Assembly: GCA_001910725.1 (NCBI GenBank)
Contig: MJGA01000003.1
Coordinates: forward strand, 2,232,001-2,296,000
DNA from: Phanerodontia chrysosporium
Taxonomy: Eukaryota > Basidiomycota > Agaricomycetes > Polyporales > Phanerochaetaceae
Length of the DNA: 64,000 bases
Direction of reading: 5' to 3'
Position numbers and translations under genes: made by a program. Shown piece by piece: positions 35,658 through 46,450 of the stretch (positions are counted from its first letter, which is position 1; each line of letters starts with the position of its first letter). The notes beneath the pieces are model-generated. The model was given only the letters and a program-made list of their open reading frames with translations, had not been told where the DNA came from and did not search any database.

Positions 35658-36030
35658 GGTGACAGGCTCGCGCAGCCGCGAAACGAGTGGCTTTGGCGGG
35701 AGGGAGGGGTGGAGGAGTGAGAAGAAGGTGCTTCAGACGGCTGAGTCCGTCGTCGGAGACGTTGTCGGGCACTGGAGGCCAGTGTGACAGGAAAGTGTTA
35801 CAGGCTGGCGTTACGGGGAGTGTCACGGCAGGCTATGTCACGTGCGGCGGGCGGCCGGGCGGTGTGCGAATTTGAGTGCTCATGAGGGGATTTGATGGCG
35901 ATTTTGTAATTCGGACATTGGACAGAGCGATGGCTCCCGCCAAGTGCGCACGTATATGAATCCGTGTGGATGACCCCGCAAGAACCTTAACACCTCTTCC
36001 CCCTTACCCCGCAAAACTCCCCCGCACGCC
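35658..36030. other. divergent promoter region
   Basis: This lies between the Ser/Thr-rich protein start and the next plus-strand start. No motif is assigned. Confidence 0.5.
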
Positions 36031-37334
36031 ATGGCCCCCTCTCCCCTCCCGTCCAGCACCGTGCACACCACCCTCCTCTACATCGCACCGCCCTCGCAGC
36101 TCGCCCAGCCGCTCCCACCATTCCTCCTCTCCAAGCCCTTGCTCCAGCGTCACCACTTCCTCTCTATATCCCCAGACGATCCCACGCAGTACCTCTGCTG
36201 GCCATCAGAGACAGCTGCGAAAGCAGTCGACCTGCTCGAGAACCTGCCGCGTCCAGTGGACGACCACGCTCCGCAGGCATACCCCGTGGAATACACCTCC
36301 GATGCGGAGCACTCCTATGCCCATGTCGCACTATCCGCCCCTGGAGAGGCTGACGCCGTCCGACTTGTTTTCCAGTGGGACGAGGACGACGGCTGGAAGT
36401 TCCACGACACAAAGTTGATGCCGTTTCCCAAGGACAGCAAGCCCGAGCTCAGCGCGGCCATTTCGTCCCAACCCTCGCTTGGCAGCTCTCCCCAAGCAGA
36501 GTCGGCTGCTCCCGCCAGCAATCCATATGGATTTAGCGACCAAAGCGACGAAAGTGACGATGACGACTACTGGAACGCGTATGGGGCCAATGACTCTGAC
36601 GACCCATCCCCAAGAAATGTACTGGCATCTTCCAAGGATGCAGACGACAGCGAAGACGCCTACTGGGCGCGTTATTCGACCGTTCAAGGTATGTTCTTCT
36701 GTTGATTTCTTGCAGCGCCTCGGCTGACCACATTTGTGCTCCCCAATGAATAGGCACGGCAGACTCCACGATACCCTCGCCGCCCATCCAAAGGCGTAGA
36801 CCTAATCCCTATGCCGATGCATGGAATGATACCCACGACATGGAGTCGCCGTACGCCCTCCCAGTGCCCGCTCGTGGGGATAGCGAGGCATTACAGATTC
36901 CTCCGTCCCTCATGCGGCACGGCCGCCCGACCGGCTCCCGCATGTCAGATCCCGCGTCGCCCAAGGCACTCGCTCGCCTTCTCGCAGAGATATCTCCGCG
37001 CCACACACCCGCAGTCCTTGATGACCTCGACGATATTGATGCTCCCGCGCTCGACAGCGATACCTCGGACGAAGCAACCACCTCCGAGGATGCACTTGGG
37101 CTGATTACAAGCTCTGAGGCATCCCCAGTCGTGCATGAGGCCTCGAGCGGCGTGACTGAGGCGCTAGCTGCTGCGGTCGCTGATCACGAGGACGAAGACG
37201 AGGAGGCACTGCGGCAGAGCCTGAAGGGGCTTTACGCGCTTTGGAAGCAAAGCAAAGCGATGAAAGGAGGCTATTCTGGTCAGGAGAGTCGGGAAACTTT
37301 CTTGCGGATCGTTCAGGACGTAGTAGGCTGTTGA
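36031..37334 (+). CDS. conserved acidic fungal protein, unknown function
   Basis: Exons are 36031-36688 and 36754-37334 (412 aa, intact). The N-terminal 130 residues look folded (STVHTTLLYIAPPSQLAQPL, VRLVFQWDEDDGWKFHDT). Acidic stretches follow with aromatic repeats: DDDDYWNAYG, DSEDAYWARYSTVQ and NPYADAWNDTHD. A C-terminal helix (ALRQSLKGLYALWKQSKAMK) precedes the end. I recall similar uncharacterised proteins in many fungi but no assigned role. There is no signal peptide or TM segment, so it is probably cytosolic or nuclear. Confidence 0.75.
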
Positions 37335-37685
37335 TAATCTCTTGCGACGGTGTACTGTATCGTTAGATTTTCCTCGTTGGCATCCATGGTACGTTGTAGT
37401 TCAACATTACATACTCATATGCATGTAACAATAGCCCTCTTCTATCTGACTTTTTCTCGCATGGACGCACATCCACTAAGCTCTCGATGCTTTTCAGTTC
37501 ACGTAAGCTGCATCGCGTGAACAATGTCGCGCGCGCTCTGGGCGCTTCCTACATATGCACGCAACATCCGCAGGTCCGTATGTGGAAGCAGTGCTTTCTC
37601 CCTTCACACCTTTCAGTCGCCCTTTGTGGTGGTTCGTGGACGTCCCGCGTCTTGCTGAGGGGTCCTCGGATGCATCCTAGCAGAC
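37335..37685. other. intergenic region
   Basis: No coding sequence is recognised between the two plus-strand genes. Confidence 0.5.
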
Positions 37686-39573
37686 ATGGATGATTTGGAA
37701 GAGGGTACAGCGACGGCTGAGTACGACCAATGGTGCGTTTAGGGCTCCTATGCACCGGTAAATCGTCTCATGCCTACTTTCATAGGGAACGCCTGTTGAA
37801 CGAGCAAACAAGTAAGCTTCACAATTTTACACTCTTCAAATCGAATTTACGGTGATCCCTTTTGCAGATATTTTCAGGAAGACGACCACTCGTAACAAAG
37901 AACTAGAATCACGAGTCGAAGAACTTGAACGAGAAGTTGCCGTCTGGAAAATCGCACACAAAGCTGTTCAAGATGAGAAGAACGCCCTGGATAAGAAAGT
38001 ATCTAAGCTCGAGCGCAACATCGGTTCATTAAAGGCATGCGTTGCTCCGATTCCTTTGTTCGAGACCCCTTACCAAAGACGCCGTAGGAGGATAACCCTC
38101 TCATCCTATGTCTCATAGATGGAGACGGAAATATTTTCGCGCCACAGCTGTTAAGCAAGGGTGTGGCTGGTGGACGGCAGGCCGCAAAACTCCTTACGCA
38201 GGGCCTCACCGATCACATGGCGAGCCTCGACCCTTCGCATGGCGGGCCCTCTGGGCGCGGGGAAATCTGGCTCACGATATATTGCAACAAGAAAGGGCTC
38301 ACTGAGACATTGGTGGCGAACGACGTCTGCACGGCGGAGCAGTTTGAGAACTGTGTCATGGGGTTCAATCAAGCGGCGCCTTTGTTCTCGTTCGTTGACG
38401 CAGGCGCAGGGAAGGAAGCGGCAGACTCCAAGATTAAGGGTAAATGCCAAGTGTTTCTGAGCCGCGGTCCCCGAAGACTGACATACGACCATAGAATGCC
38501 TCCGAGTGTTTACTCGTTTCCCTCAGACCTCGCGTGTCTTCTTTGGAGGAGCCCACGACAATGGCTACACCTCTACCTTGAATTCCCTTGCCACTGAGGG
38601 ACTGCACAACAAACTTACGATCTTACGCGGTTACAGAGATTTTGCACCCGAAGTTAAAAGTCTGGGCCTGCCTTTCCTCGATATCCCTGGGCTGTTCATG
38701 ACGGAGAAGCTCCAAACAAATAATTACAAGAAGCAGCAAAATGTGCAAGCTATCTTTACGTATCCTGTGCAACCTCAAGATTTTGAGAAATTCAAGAACA
38801 ACTCTGTACATGTATCACCAGCTCATACTGTGCCTGGGTCTCCTGGTAAGAAGGCTCAGAAAGGTCGGAAGACGGTACCGGGATTGGTGTGTGCTGTGTT
38901 TTCAATGGAGCGTGATGGTAACACTCACCTGTCTTTCCCAGCCGCTGCATAAGCGTATGTGCGGATGTTTCCAGCACGGCGTACACTGCTGATACCCGCC
39001 ACAGACCGTCCGCCCCCGTGCAATTTCTTCTACCTCGCGCATTGCAGACACGGCGACAAATGTCGGTATGCTCATGATTACATCCTTAGCCCTGAGCACC
39101 TCGACGAGCTGCGCAAGAACGCGAAGAAGTGGCCTTGTCCTGAACTTAACATCAGTGCGCTGATCTCTTGCTCTGCTCTCGTATTTGCATGAACAAAGTC
39201 CCCCATCAGACCGGCCGTGCCTCTTGGGGAACGACTGCCCTATGGCGCACCAGTGCCCACACGGCCCGAAGTGTATCTACGCGAAGACATCAAAGTGCAA
39301 GTTCTCAAGTGCGTGATTTAAAACAGTCTAGCAATGCCCTCTCATGTGTACCTCGCAGAGTTCATGCATGGCGCACCGCCGAAAGCAGGGAGCAGCGCGC
39401 CAGAGACATCCAGCGTCAGAAGTCCAAGCCCGGCCTCGACGACGAACCCGTACGCAGAGAGTCCTCCAACGCCAACCGACTCTGCCTACGATGACGTGCT
39501 TGTGCCTTCGTTTGGAGCACCTCCGGGCTTGTCCCATCCGCGTACTTCAGGATCAGGGTCCAGCTCGCCGTGA
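37686..39573 (+). CDS. coiled-coil, DUF7923-like and CCCH zinc-finger protein
   Basis: Nine exons: 37686-37732, 37786-37811, 37868-38034, 38088-38439, 38495-38886, 38942-38954, 39005-39154, 39210-39308 and 39359-39573 (486 aa, intact). A short acidic start leads into a coiled coil (KELESRVEELEREVAVWKIA). A domain of about 200 residues begins LILCLIDGDGNIFAPQLLSK and includes VFFGGAHDNGYTSTL and GLPFLDIPGLFM. It resembles the DUF7923 region of fungal CCCH proteins, and its early Asp pair recalls NYN/LabA nucleases (tentative). The C-terminal part has a CCCH finger (C-x7-C-x5-C-x3-H) and a second Cys/His cluster (CLLGNDCPMAHQC), then a Ser/Pro tail. RNA binding is likely. Confidence 0.82.
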
Positions 39574-39694
39574 CGGGGATATTAAACGCGGTCACATGAC
39601 GTGTCACGGTTGGGATTGAGTTGTGATGCCGAGTCTCTGATGTTTGTACCGTACCTACACCACTCCCTACACATTTCTCTGCCACGGAGACACC

Positions 39695-41140
39695 ATGGGT
39701 TTTGACTTCGAGGCTCAGCGCGAGGCCAACATCGCGCGCAACATGGCGATGCTCCGCCAGCTCGGGCTCGACACCTTCAAGAACGAGGTGGTCATGTCCG
39801 CGGCTAAGCACACACCCAAGACAAAGAAGCAGCAGCAAAAGCCCCGCAAGCGGGCACGCTCCAACGAAGAGAATCTCGACGGAGACGAGAAGGCTGAGAA
39901 GAAACCGCGGAAGACACCGGTCGTGACCGCCGACACGCCGTCTGGTGGTCCCAGACGCAGCGGACGCAATGCCGGGAAAACTGTCGACTATCGTGGGGAC
40001 GGGGACAACCTCAAGAGGAACGATGGACCTCGCCTTGTGAGCGAGAAGGCTCGGACCCACGAGCAGTCTGAGGAAAAGGAGTCTATGAACAGAAAGCATG
40101 ACCCGTGAGTTGTGCTTCCGCGCTCGACTTCGTGAGGTCTCAATTTCCAGCAGCAAGGTATATGGATCGATACCTGGCGTAGAAATTGGCGCATGGTGGG
40201 CGTCGAGGTGTGTCTTACATGGACATTCACTCCTTCTCATTCTTGACACATGACTCGATAGGCGGGAGTGCAGTATAGATGCGATTCATGCGTACGTGGT
40301 GCTGTCCTGTTGAGATTCTTTTCTGGATCTTTGTTTGTTCAGACCATGGGTCGCCGGTGTCGCTGTTGGTCCCGAGGGAGCCTATTCGGTAGCTCTCTCG
40401 GGTGGCTACGAAGACGATCTGGATCTAGGAGAAGCCTTGTACGTCACACCTTTCACTGTTGTGCTTAAAATCGACTTACAGGATTTCTGTGTCCTACTTA
40501 GCACGTACACGGGTGCAGGCGGTCGTGACCTGAAGGGTACGAAGGATAAACCGAAGAACGTGAGTCGATGATCTTGCTCACACATGATGCAAGCTAACCG
40601 TCTCGATAGCTTCGTACTGGACCGCAATGTTATGATCAAGACTTCGAGAATGCGAGTAACAAAGCTCTGCTGGTATGTGCCTTGTCGTGCGAACATGCGC
40701 GGCTGATCGCTGACATGGACTCCCTCTCACTTCCAGAGATCCGTCGAAACAAAGAACCCAATCCGCGTTATTCGAGGGTATAAGCTGCACTCGAAGTATG
40801 CTCCACTTGACGGCTACCGGTACGATGGACTCTACACCGTCGAACAGGTAAGGCCGAAGCTATGAGATGTAACCAAGCTCATCGTCGACGACGCAGGCGA
40901 CGCGAGAGGTGGGACTGAACCCTGGGGGCCATCTAGTGTGTAAATTCGTTTTCAAGGTTAGTCTGGGTCAGACCATCCCACTGTTACGTTCCTGGTTCTC
41001 ATCGTGTCTAGCGCCTTCCGGGGCAACCACCGCTTCCCGTGTACGAAGACCGAGAAGCAGCCAAGGGGAATGATGCAGACTCAAACGCTGCATCAGAAGC
41101 TGAGGATCAAGAGGACGACAAGGCGGATAAAAGCGAGTAG
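39695..41140 (+). CDS. SRA-YDG domain protein (UHRF1-type methylcytosine reader)
   Basis: Nine exons: 39695-40104, 40151-40207, 40262-40291, 40343-40438, 40502-40559, 40610-40672, 40737-40847, 40897-40956 and 41012-41140 (337 aa, intact). Residues 1-135 are Lys/Glu-rich and nuclear-like ([12 protein letters not shown]). The SRA domain follows: [50 protein letters not shown], then [20 protein letters not shown] containing the name motif YDG. The C-terminus is acidic. In animals and plants SRA domains flip and read 5-methylcytosine. There is no RING, PHD or SET domain here, so it would act as a reader or adaptor (inference). Confidence 0.9.
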
Positions 41141-41491
41141 AGATTCCACCCCCGGCCAGCGCTCTACAACAGCTCGCGATCTACAGTGCTTTGTATATCA
41201 GTCATCTTTCTTGGATTTCTTGGATGTTACTACTACAGACCGTGCTCTTATAGATACGTTGTTTGTTTTATCTGATAATGTAGCACACGCAATTACGTTT
41301 TCGATAGGTCCGAAGGCAGGCAGCAGCCGCAAGTAGCACCTATTCAATTGGGCGCTTCGTGCAGGCCTGGATACTACCCGTGACACAGCCAGCGTTGCTT
41401 CATATACCGCTTTCCCTTTACCCTCATCTTCTCATTCTCTTAAGTCTGCCCCTCGCCACCTATCTCCTCTCTACAACGTTCATATATCGAC
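41141..41491. other. intergenic region upstream of SEC9
   Basis: A pyrimidine-rich stretch near 41400-41450 precedes the start. No gene is recognised. Confidence 0.5.
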
Positions 41492-42676
41492 ATGTCTTTC
41501 TTTAAGCGCAAGGAGAAGAACCTGATACCCCCCGTCGCCGATCCCGTCTCCTCGCGGGGACCATCGCCTGGTGCAGGTGGCTCCTCGTATCGCTCAAATT
41601 CGAGCACATACGTCGCAAGCCGCGACGGTGACCTCGCCAAGTTCTCTCCTTCTCCCTCGCCATCCCCCAACCACCCACCGAAGGGCGCTATACCCGCCAG
41701 AATGCCGTCGGCGACGTCTACTCACGTGGACAGAAGGACATCAACCAGGATCGCGGGGAGCTTTTCGCAGGGTACAACCCGAGAAGGCAGGCTCGGGTCG
41801 GTTCTTCAATGACGGTCCCGGCCCGCGCAGGGGCGGCGATGAGCCCGCCGAGGGTGAGGAGAACGAGGAGGACGTAGAGGGTATCAAGCAGCAGCTCCGC
41901 TTCACCAAGCAGGAGAGTGTCAACTCCACCAGGAACGCCCTGCGGCTGGCCCGCGAGGCGGAGGAGACGGCGCGGAACACTCTCGGCAAGCTTGGAGACC
42001 AGTCTGGTACGCCATCAGCCTGCATGCGTCCCTGCGATTGCTGATCAGCGGACCAATGTTGCAGAGAAACTCGCAAGTACCGAGCGGCACCTTGATGTTG
42101 CCAAGGGCCATTCCATGCGTGCAGAGGACAAGACGGATGAACTGAAGCAGCTCAACCGTTCCATCTTCCGCCCGTCATCACCTTCAACAAGGATGCGAAG
42201 CGTGCGGCTGCGGAGGCCAAGTCCAGCAGCGTTACGAGGAGGAGCGCGAGGAGCGCGAGAAGGCGATGATGGACATCCGCGAGACGCAGAACCGCCTCGG
42301 CCGTGCCGCCGGGTATGGTGCCCGGGACGACGAGGAAGGCATCGGTGGCCGTCGCATGATGACCTCGTCACAGCAGGCGATCCGCAAGGAGCAGCGCAAG
42401 CGATACCAGTTCGAGGCTACTGCGTCTGACGACGAGCTCGAGGATGAGATTGATGACAACCTCAACGAAATCTCTGATATGACCAAGCGGCTGAAGGCCC
42501 TCGGAACTGCCATGGGCGAGGAGCTTGACAGACAGAACGATCGTATCGGCCGCATCACCGAGAAGACGGACGGGCTCGACAACAGGCTGTACAGGAACAC
42601 ACAGAAGGTACGAGACCTCACCATATAGCTTGAGCGGATTTCTAACTTTTTCTTACAGCTCAACAGGATCAAGTAA
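41492..42676 (+). CDS. SEC9: Sec9/SNAP-25-like Qbc t-SNARE, with four apparent frame breaks
   Basis: Exons are 41492-42006, 42065-42607 and 42659-42676. The disordered Ser/Pro N-terminus is followed by [20 protein letters not shown]. The Qb SNARE helix runs across the first intron ([40 protein letters not shown]). The Qc helix is near the C-terminus ([40 protein letters not shown]), with the Gln-containing zero layer. Sec9 pairs with syntaxin and synaptobrevin to fuse secretory vesicles with the plasma membrane. Four single-base deletions are needed, near 41683-41685, 41778-41780, 42171-42173 and 42221-42224. With all four the length is exactly 360 codons. Loss of an essential gene is unlikely, so I read these as sequencing errors. 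Confidence 0.9.
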
Positions 42677-42901
42677 CCTTTGGTATACACAAGACATGCT
42701 TCGATTGGGCTACAGGGTGTATTAGGATTCGGACGGTTTTAATCATGGCATCGTGCGTAGTATATAATCCCGGACTCATGGTTCGTGCGTGCGTATTCCC
42801 ATAGTTCACGCGCGACTCGAATAGAGACTTCTGACTGCATCAGGTAGTAGGCCAAGATGGAGACAGCGAATAGAAGGGCAGATATGTACAAGTGTACAGC
42901 T

Positions 42902-45396
42902 CTATGATTTCGCCTTCGAGCTGTTCTCCTTGCTCTTTTTCCCGATGACAGTGACACCCTTGCCACTCTTCACCAGACTCTTCAATGCTGCATCCTTCTG
43001 CTTTTTGACGTCGCCGACGCCCTTTGCCTTCGAGTACAGCTGCGCAGTTTGCTCGAGTGTTGCCCGAGCCTTCTTGTTCGCCTTCTTATGCTTGTTGCGC
43101 AATGCACGCTTCTCAGCAGGCGTGAGCTCACTCTTCGCCTTGAGCTGCGCATCCTGCGGCGCGAAGACTTCCTCGGGTGCGAGCATCGTCGTCGCAGCTT
43201 GTGTTGTTGGAAGAGCCGACTCCATGGTAGCAGCGGCGACATTGGACACGGTAGATATCGTCGCTTTAGGCTGAGAGAAGGCAAGTTCAGCGAAATGCAT
43301 AACCCAATTCACAAGTTCTACTTACCGCCTTGGGAGTGAAGTGCGCGTTGCAGAGGGCGTCGAGCTTCGAGCTGATTTGCTCCCACTGCTTTTCGATCTC
43401 ATCGTGCTCCTTCTTGAGCTTGCCATCGCGGTCATCACCCGCGATGCCACCGGTCTTCGCCGCCGTGTACTCGTCCTCGTAGATCTCCGCGAGCGACTGC
43501 TTCGACTTGGTGTCTTGCAGCTCGAAGAAGCGCGAAGGGAGGAACGGCTTGTCGTCGACAGGACGCTTGCGCACAACGTCGTCGAACTGATTCGCCGCGA
43601 TCCGCTGCTTGATCCGCTCCTCGAGGCCCTGCACCGTCTCTTCCGTGATCACGGGCACGCTCTTCATGACACGCTCGAACTCGAGGTCCTCCTCGAGCAG
43701 CGCGTTCTGCGGCCGACTCCGTGTAGTCGCCTCGCCCATGAGTGTCCAGTGCTTTTGTGAGACGTTCTCGGCCTCGAGCGCAGCGATCTCCTCGCGAATG
43801 GCGGCCATACGCTTCTCATACGTTGACATGTCTGCCATGCAAGGTCAGTAAGACAGCACGGACGTACTTGGTTGGAATGCGTACCCTTGCCCTCCTCTTC
43901 CTCATCATCCGCGAAGAGATCGTCCTTCAACCGCTCGATTGTCTGGGTTGTGGCGTCGGCGCCATCTTCAGATTGTGACGCCATCTCGACGTCTTCATCC
44001 CCTTCGCTCTCCCCTTCGCTCTCCCCATAGTCGTCTTCAGAGTAGCCCTCGCCCTCATCGCCCTCCTCGCCCTCATCCTCCTCGTCGCTCTCACCCTCGC
44101 CGTCTGAAACGCCCTCCTCGCTTTCGGGATCATCCTCACCGAGGTCGTACATTTGAGAAAGGGAGAGGTTCTTCCCTTTTGCCTTGATGTTTTTCACGCG
44201 AACCTCATTATGGAAGCGGACGCCGGCCTTCTTTCCGCTACTTCCTGCGTTTGGTGTGGCAGGGTTTTTGCCCTTCGCCACAGCTTTGGAAGGTGGTGCG
44301 AAGAAGTCGTTGTAGAAGAGCTCTGGAAGGAGAGTTGGTAATGCACGCACAGTGGCGGTAGTAAACGTACCTTGGTCGTCTTCTTGTTCCGCGTCATCAA
44401 GAGGAGCGAACAGGTCGACGTCTTCGAGGTCTGCATCCTCGTCGTCGCTGTCATCTCGGGAAAGCTTCCCCTTAGACGACGCTCGTGCCTCTGCTGCTTC
44501 AGTTTCAGCATTGAAGGCAGCGAGATCAAAGAAACCGTCGTCGAGCTCTGGGTGCCCTTTTCCCTTGCCCTTGCCACGGGCTTTTCTACCCTTGGCGGAG
44601 GGGGCATCAAGCTCGACGTCCCCTTCACCATCCGAGGGATCGCGAAGCTCTGTGACGTCCTCGCCGTAGTCCTCTTCGTCCTCTTCTTCGTCATCATCTT
44701 CGTCCTCTTCGTCCTCACTGTCGTCGTCTTCGTCGTACTCTTCTTCGCTCAAATCCTCGCTCCCCTCTTCGTCGTCGAAATCCATGCTGTCCATGTCCAC
44801 ATCCATGTCCATGTTGTCATCCTCGTCCATACCCATTCCCCCCATCTTGCGCGCCATGGAGCCCGCCTCCGACTCGTCTCGCTCTCCGGCAGCTCGCCGG
44901 TCCCCTCAAGGGCGGCTTCCAGGACATCCGCAAGGTTCTGGGCACGGAGTTCCAGCTGAGCCCAGATCTGATCTTCGTCCATGCCGTCGACGGTAAGCTC
45001 AGGAATGGGAGTGTCCTCTATTTGTGGCACCACAGGTTGTTCCTGGGTAGCATTCGCTTTTTGAGCCTTTGCTTGCGCTCTCGTCTGTGGCGCCTGGGAG
45101 GGCGAGAGAGATGCGAGCAGGTCATTTATGTGCGCGCGGGATTTCGACTCGGTCTGCAGAGCTAGTAGCATAGCGCGCCAAAGAATTAGAGATGCATATA
45201 TCCCATGTCGATGTGTCCACTCACCAAGGTCGAAGACATACTTTGTTGCCTTGAGCGCGGCTAGCCGGATGTCCTCATTTCCGACGGCAAAAGAGTCTGG
45301 CTTCTCGTCGATGCGTAGAGAGAGCTCCTGAAGCTCTGGGGGGAGTTCTATTATCTCCTGCGGTTCAGCGCTGCTCGAACGAGAGGACGAAGACAT
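42902..45396 (-). CDS. MPP10: Mpp10, U3 snoRNP subunit (SSU processome)
   Basis: Exons are 45225-45396, 44371-45161, 43885-44322, 43326-43831 and 42902-43270. The N-terminal third is acidic. Mpp10 signatures follow: DLAAFNAETEAAEAR, ELFYNDFFAPPSKA, STYEKRMAAIREEIAALEAE, NVSQKHWTLMGEAT, PQNALLEEDLEFERVMKSVP, DKPFLPSRFFELQDTKSKQS and LDALCNAHFTPK. The C-terminal 120 residues are Lys-rich. Mpp10 nucleates the Imp3-Imp4 complex on U3 snoRNA for 18S rRNA processing (family knowledge). One base is missing near 44878 (GG to G on the coding strand); with it the length is 759 codons. Confidence 0.94.
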
Positions 45397-46450
45397 TGTA
45401 GGAGGGAGTAGCCTGTTACAGGCCCAGAAACGCTGAGCTCGCTCGCAGACCGAAACTTTTTGATCGGAAAGCGCGATCACAGGCGCTTCGAGCAAGCGCC
45501 GGAGGCAACGCCTTGTGCGCGCCTCAACGTTGAACGCGTCCAACGCCGCTCTGCGTGACTGCCATCAGGTCGTATAAGAGGTTAGCCTCTAGCACCGTCG
45601 TAGAAGCTCATATTTACCCTGGTGTTTTCCTAGGAAATGAGGGAGGTAATCGCACTCTCCCTCAGATTATTACAACGCTTCTTTCTCCGACTACGCCGCC
45701 CGGCCCCGGCCGTCAAGCACTTGCAGCGAGTGACTTGACTTGGGATTGCTCATCTCACTTGTTGCTTGACAGGTGCAAACTCTGAAGCTACAAGTAGTGC
45801 TGTACGTCTCTGGTGTGATGAACTTCTGTTCTGACCCGCTGCGGCCGTGCGACTACCGATACTGCTCCTAGCCGATGTTCATGCGTCATACGTTGCAGAT
45901 AGCAGCCGCACCCAGCTTGCGTCAGAAGACTCCGTCAGGTGTTGTTCCTCGCGATGTTCTTGATGAGCTGCACACGGCATAGCAGCGTGCGAGGCGACCC
46001 TGCGCCCCATTCATGTTCAAAGAGGGGGACATTCGCTGCGATGATGTTGCCCACGTCAAGCCAGAGTCAGCATGCCGCACGGGTCGTATGACAAAGAGAG
46101 CCATGAGAGCTCTACGAATATGTATCCGGCAGAACGTACAACGGAGCAGCAGCGAGACGGCGCAGGATGGGAAAGGCAAGCGTCGTGAATCAGAAGCGCC
46201 GCAGCAATTTCGCCCATTCGATGTTGACCTCGTTGGTTCGTCCCCAACACTGATGGTCCCCTGTCATAGAACCTTGTTTGAATGATGACTGGCCCAAACC
46301 GACGCGGCTGCCAAGCGTACGGATCCCGACCGAGTAAGGCGGTCCAGGTATAAATGGTCCTCCTGCCCACCAGTCCTCGTCCTGCGGTCCCGGATTCTTC
46401 TCCCCTCAGGCCATCCTCACACACTCGTTTATACCTCCGCTGTCGCAGTC
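45397..46450. other. divergent promoter region, about 1 kb
   Basis: This lies between the MPP10 and PL8 starts. A TATA box (listed) serves the PL8 side. No gene is recognised. Confidence 0.55.
46349..46355 (+). promoter_or_regulatory. TATA box of the PL8 lyase gene
   Basis: TATAAAT lies 96 bp before the ATG at 46451, a usual distance for a fungal secreted-enzyme gene. A pyrimidine-rich leader follows. Confidence 0.55.

Noticed and set aside
41492..42676. SEC9 as a pseudogene
   Set aside because: All four breaks are the same single-base type seen across the window, and splice sites, both SNARE helices and total codon count are intact.
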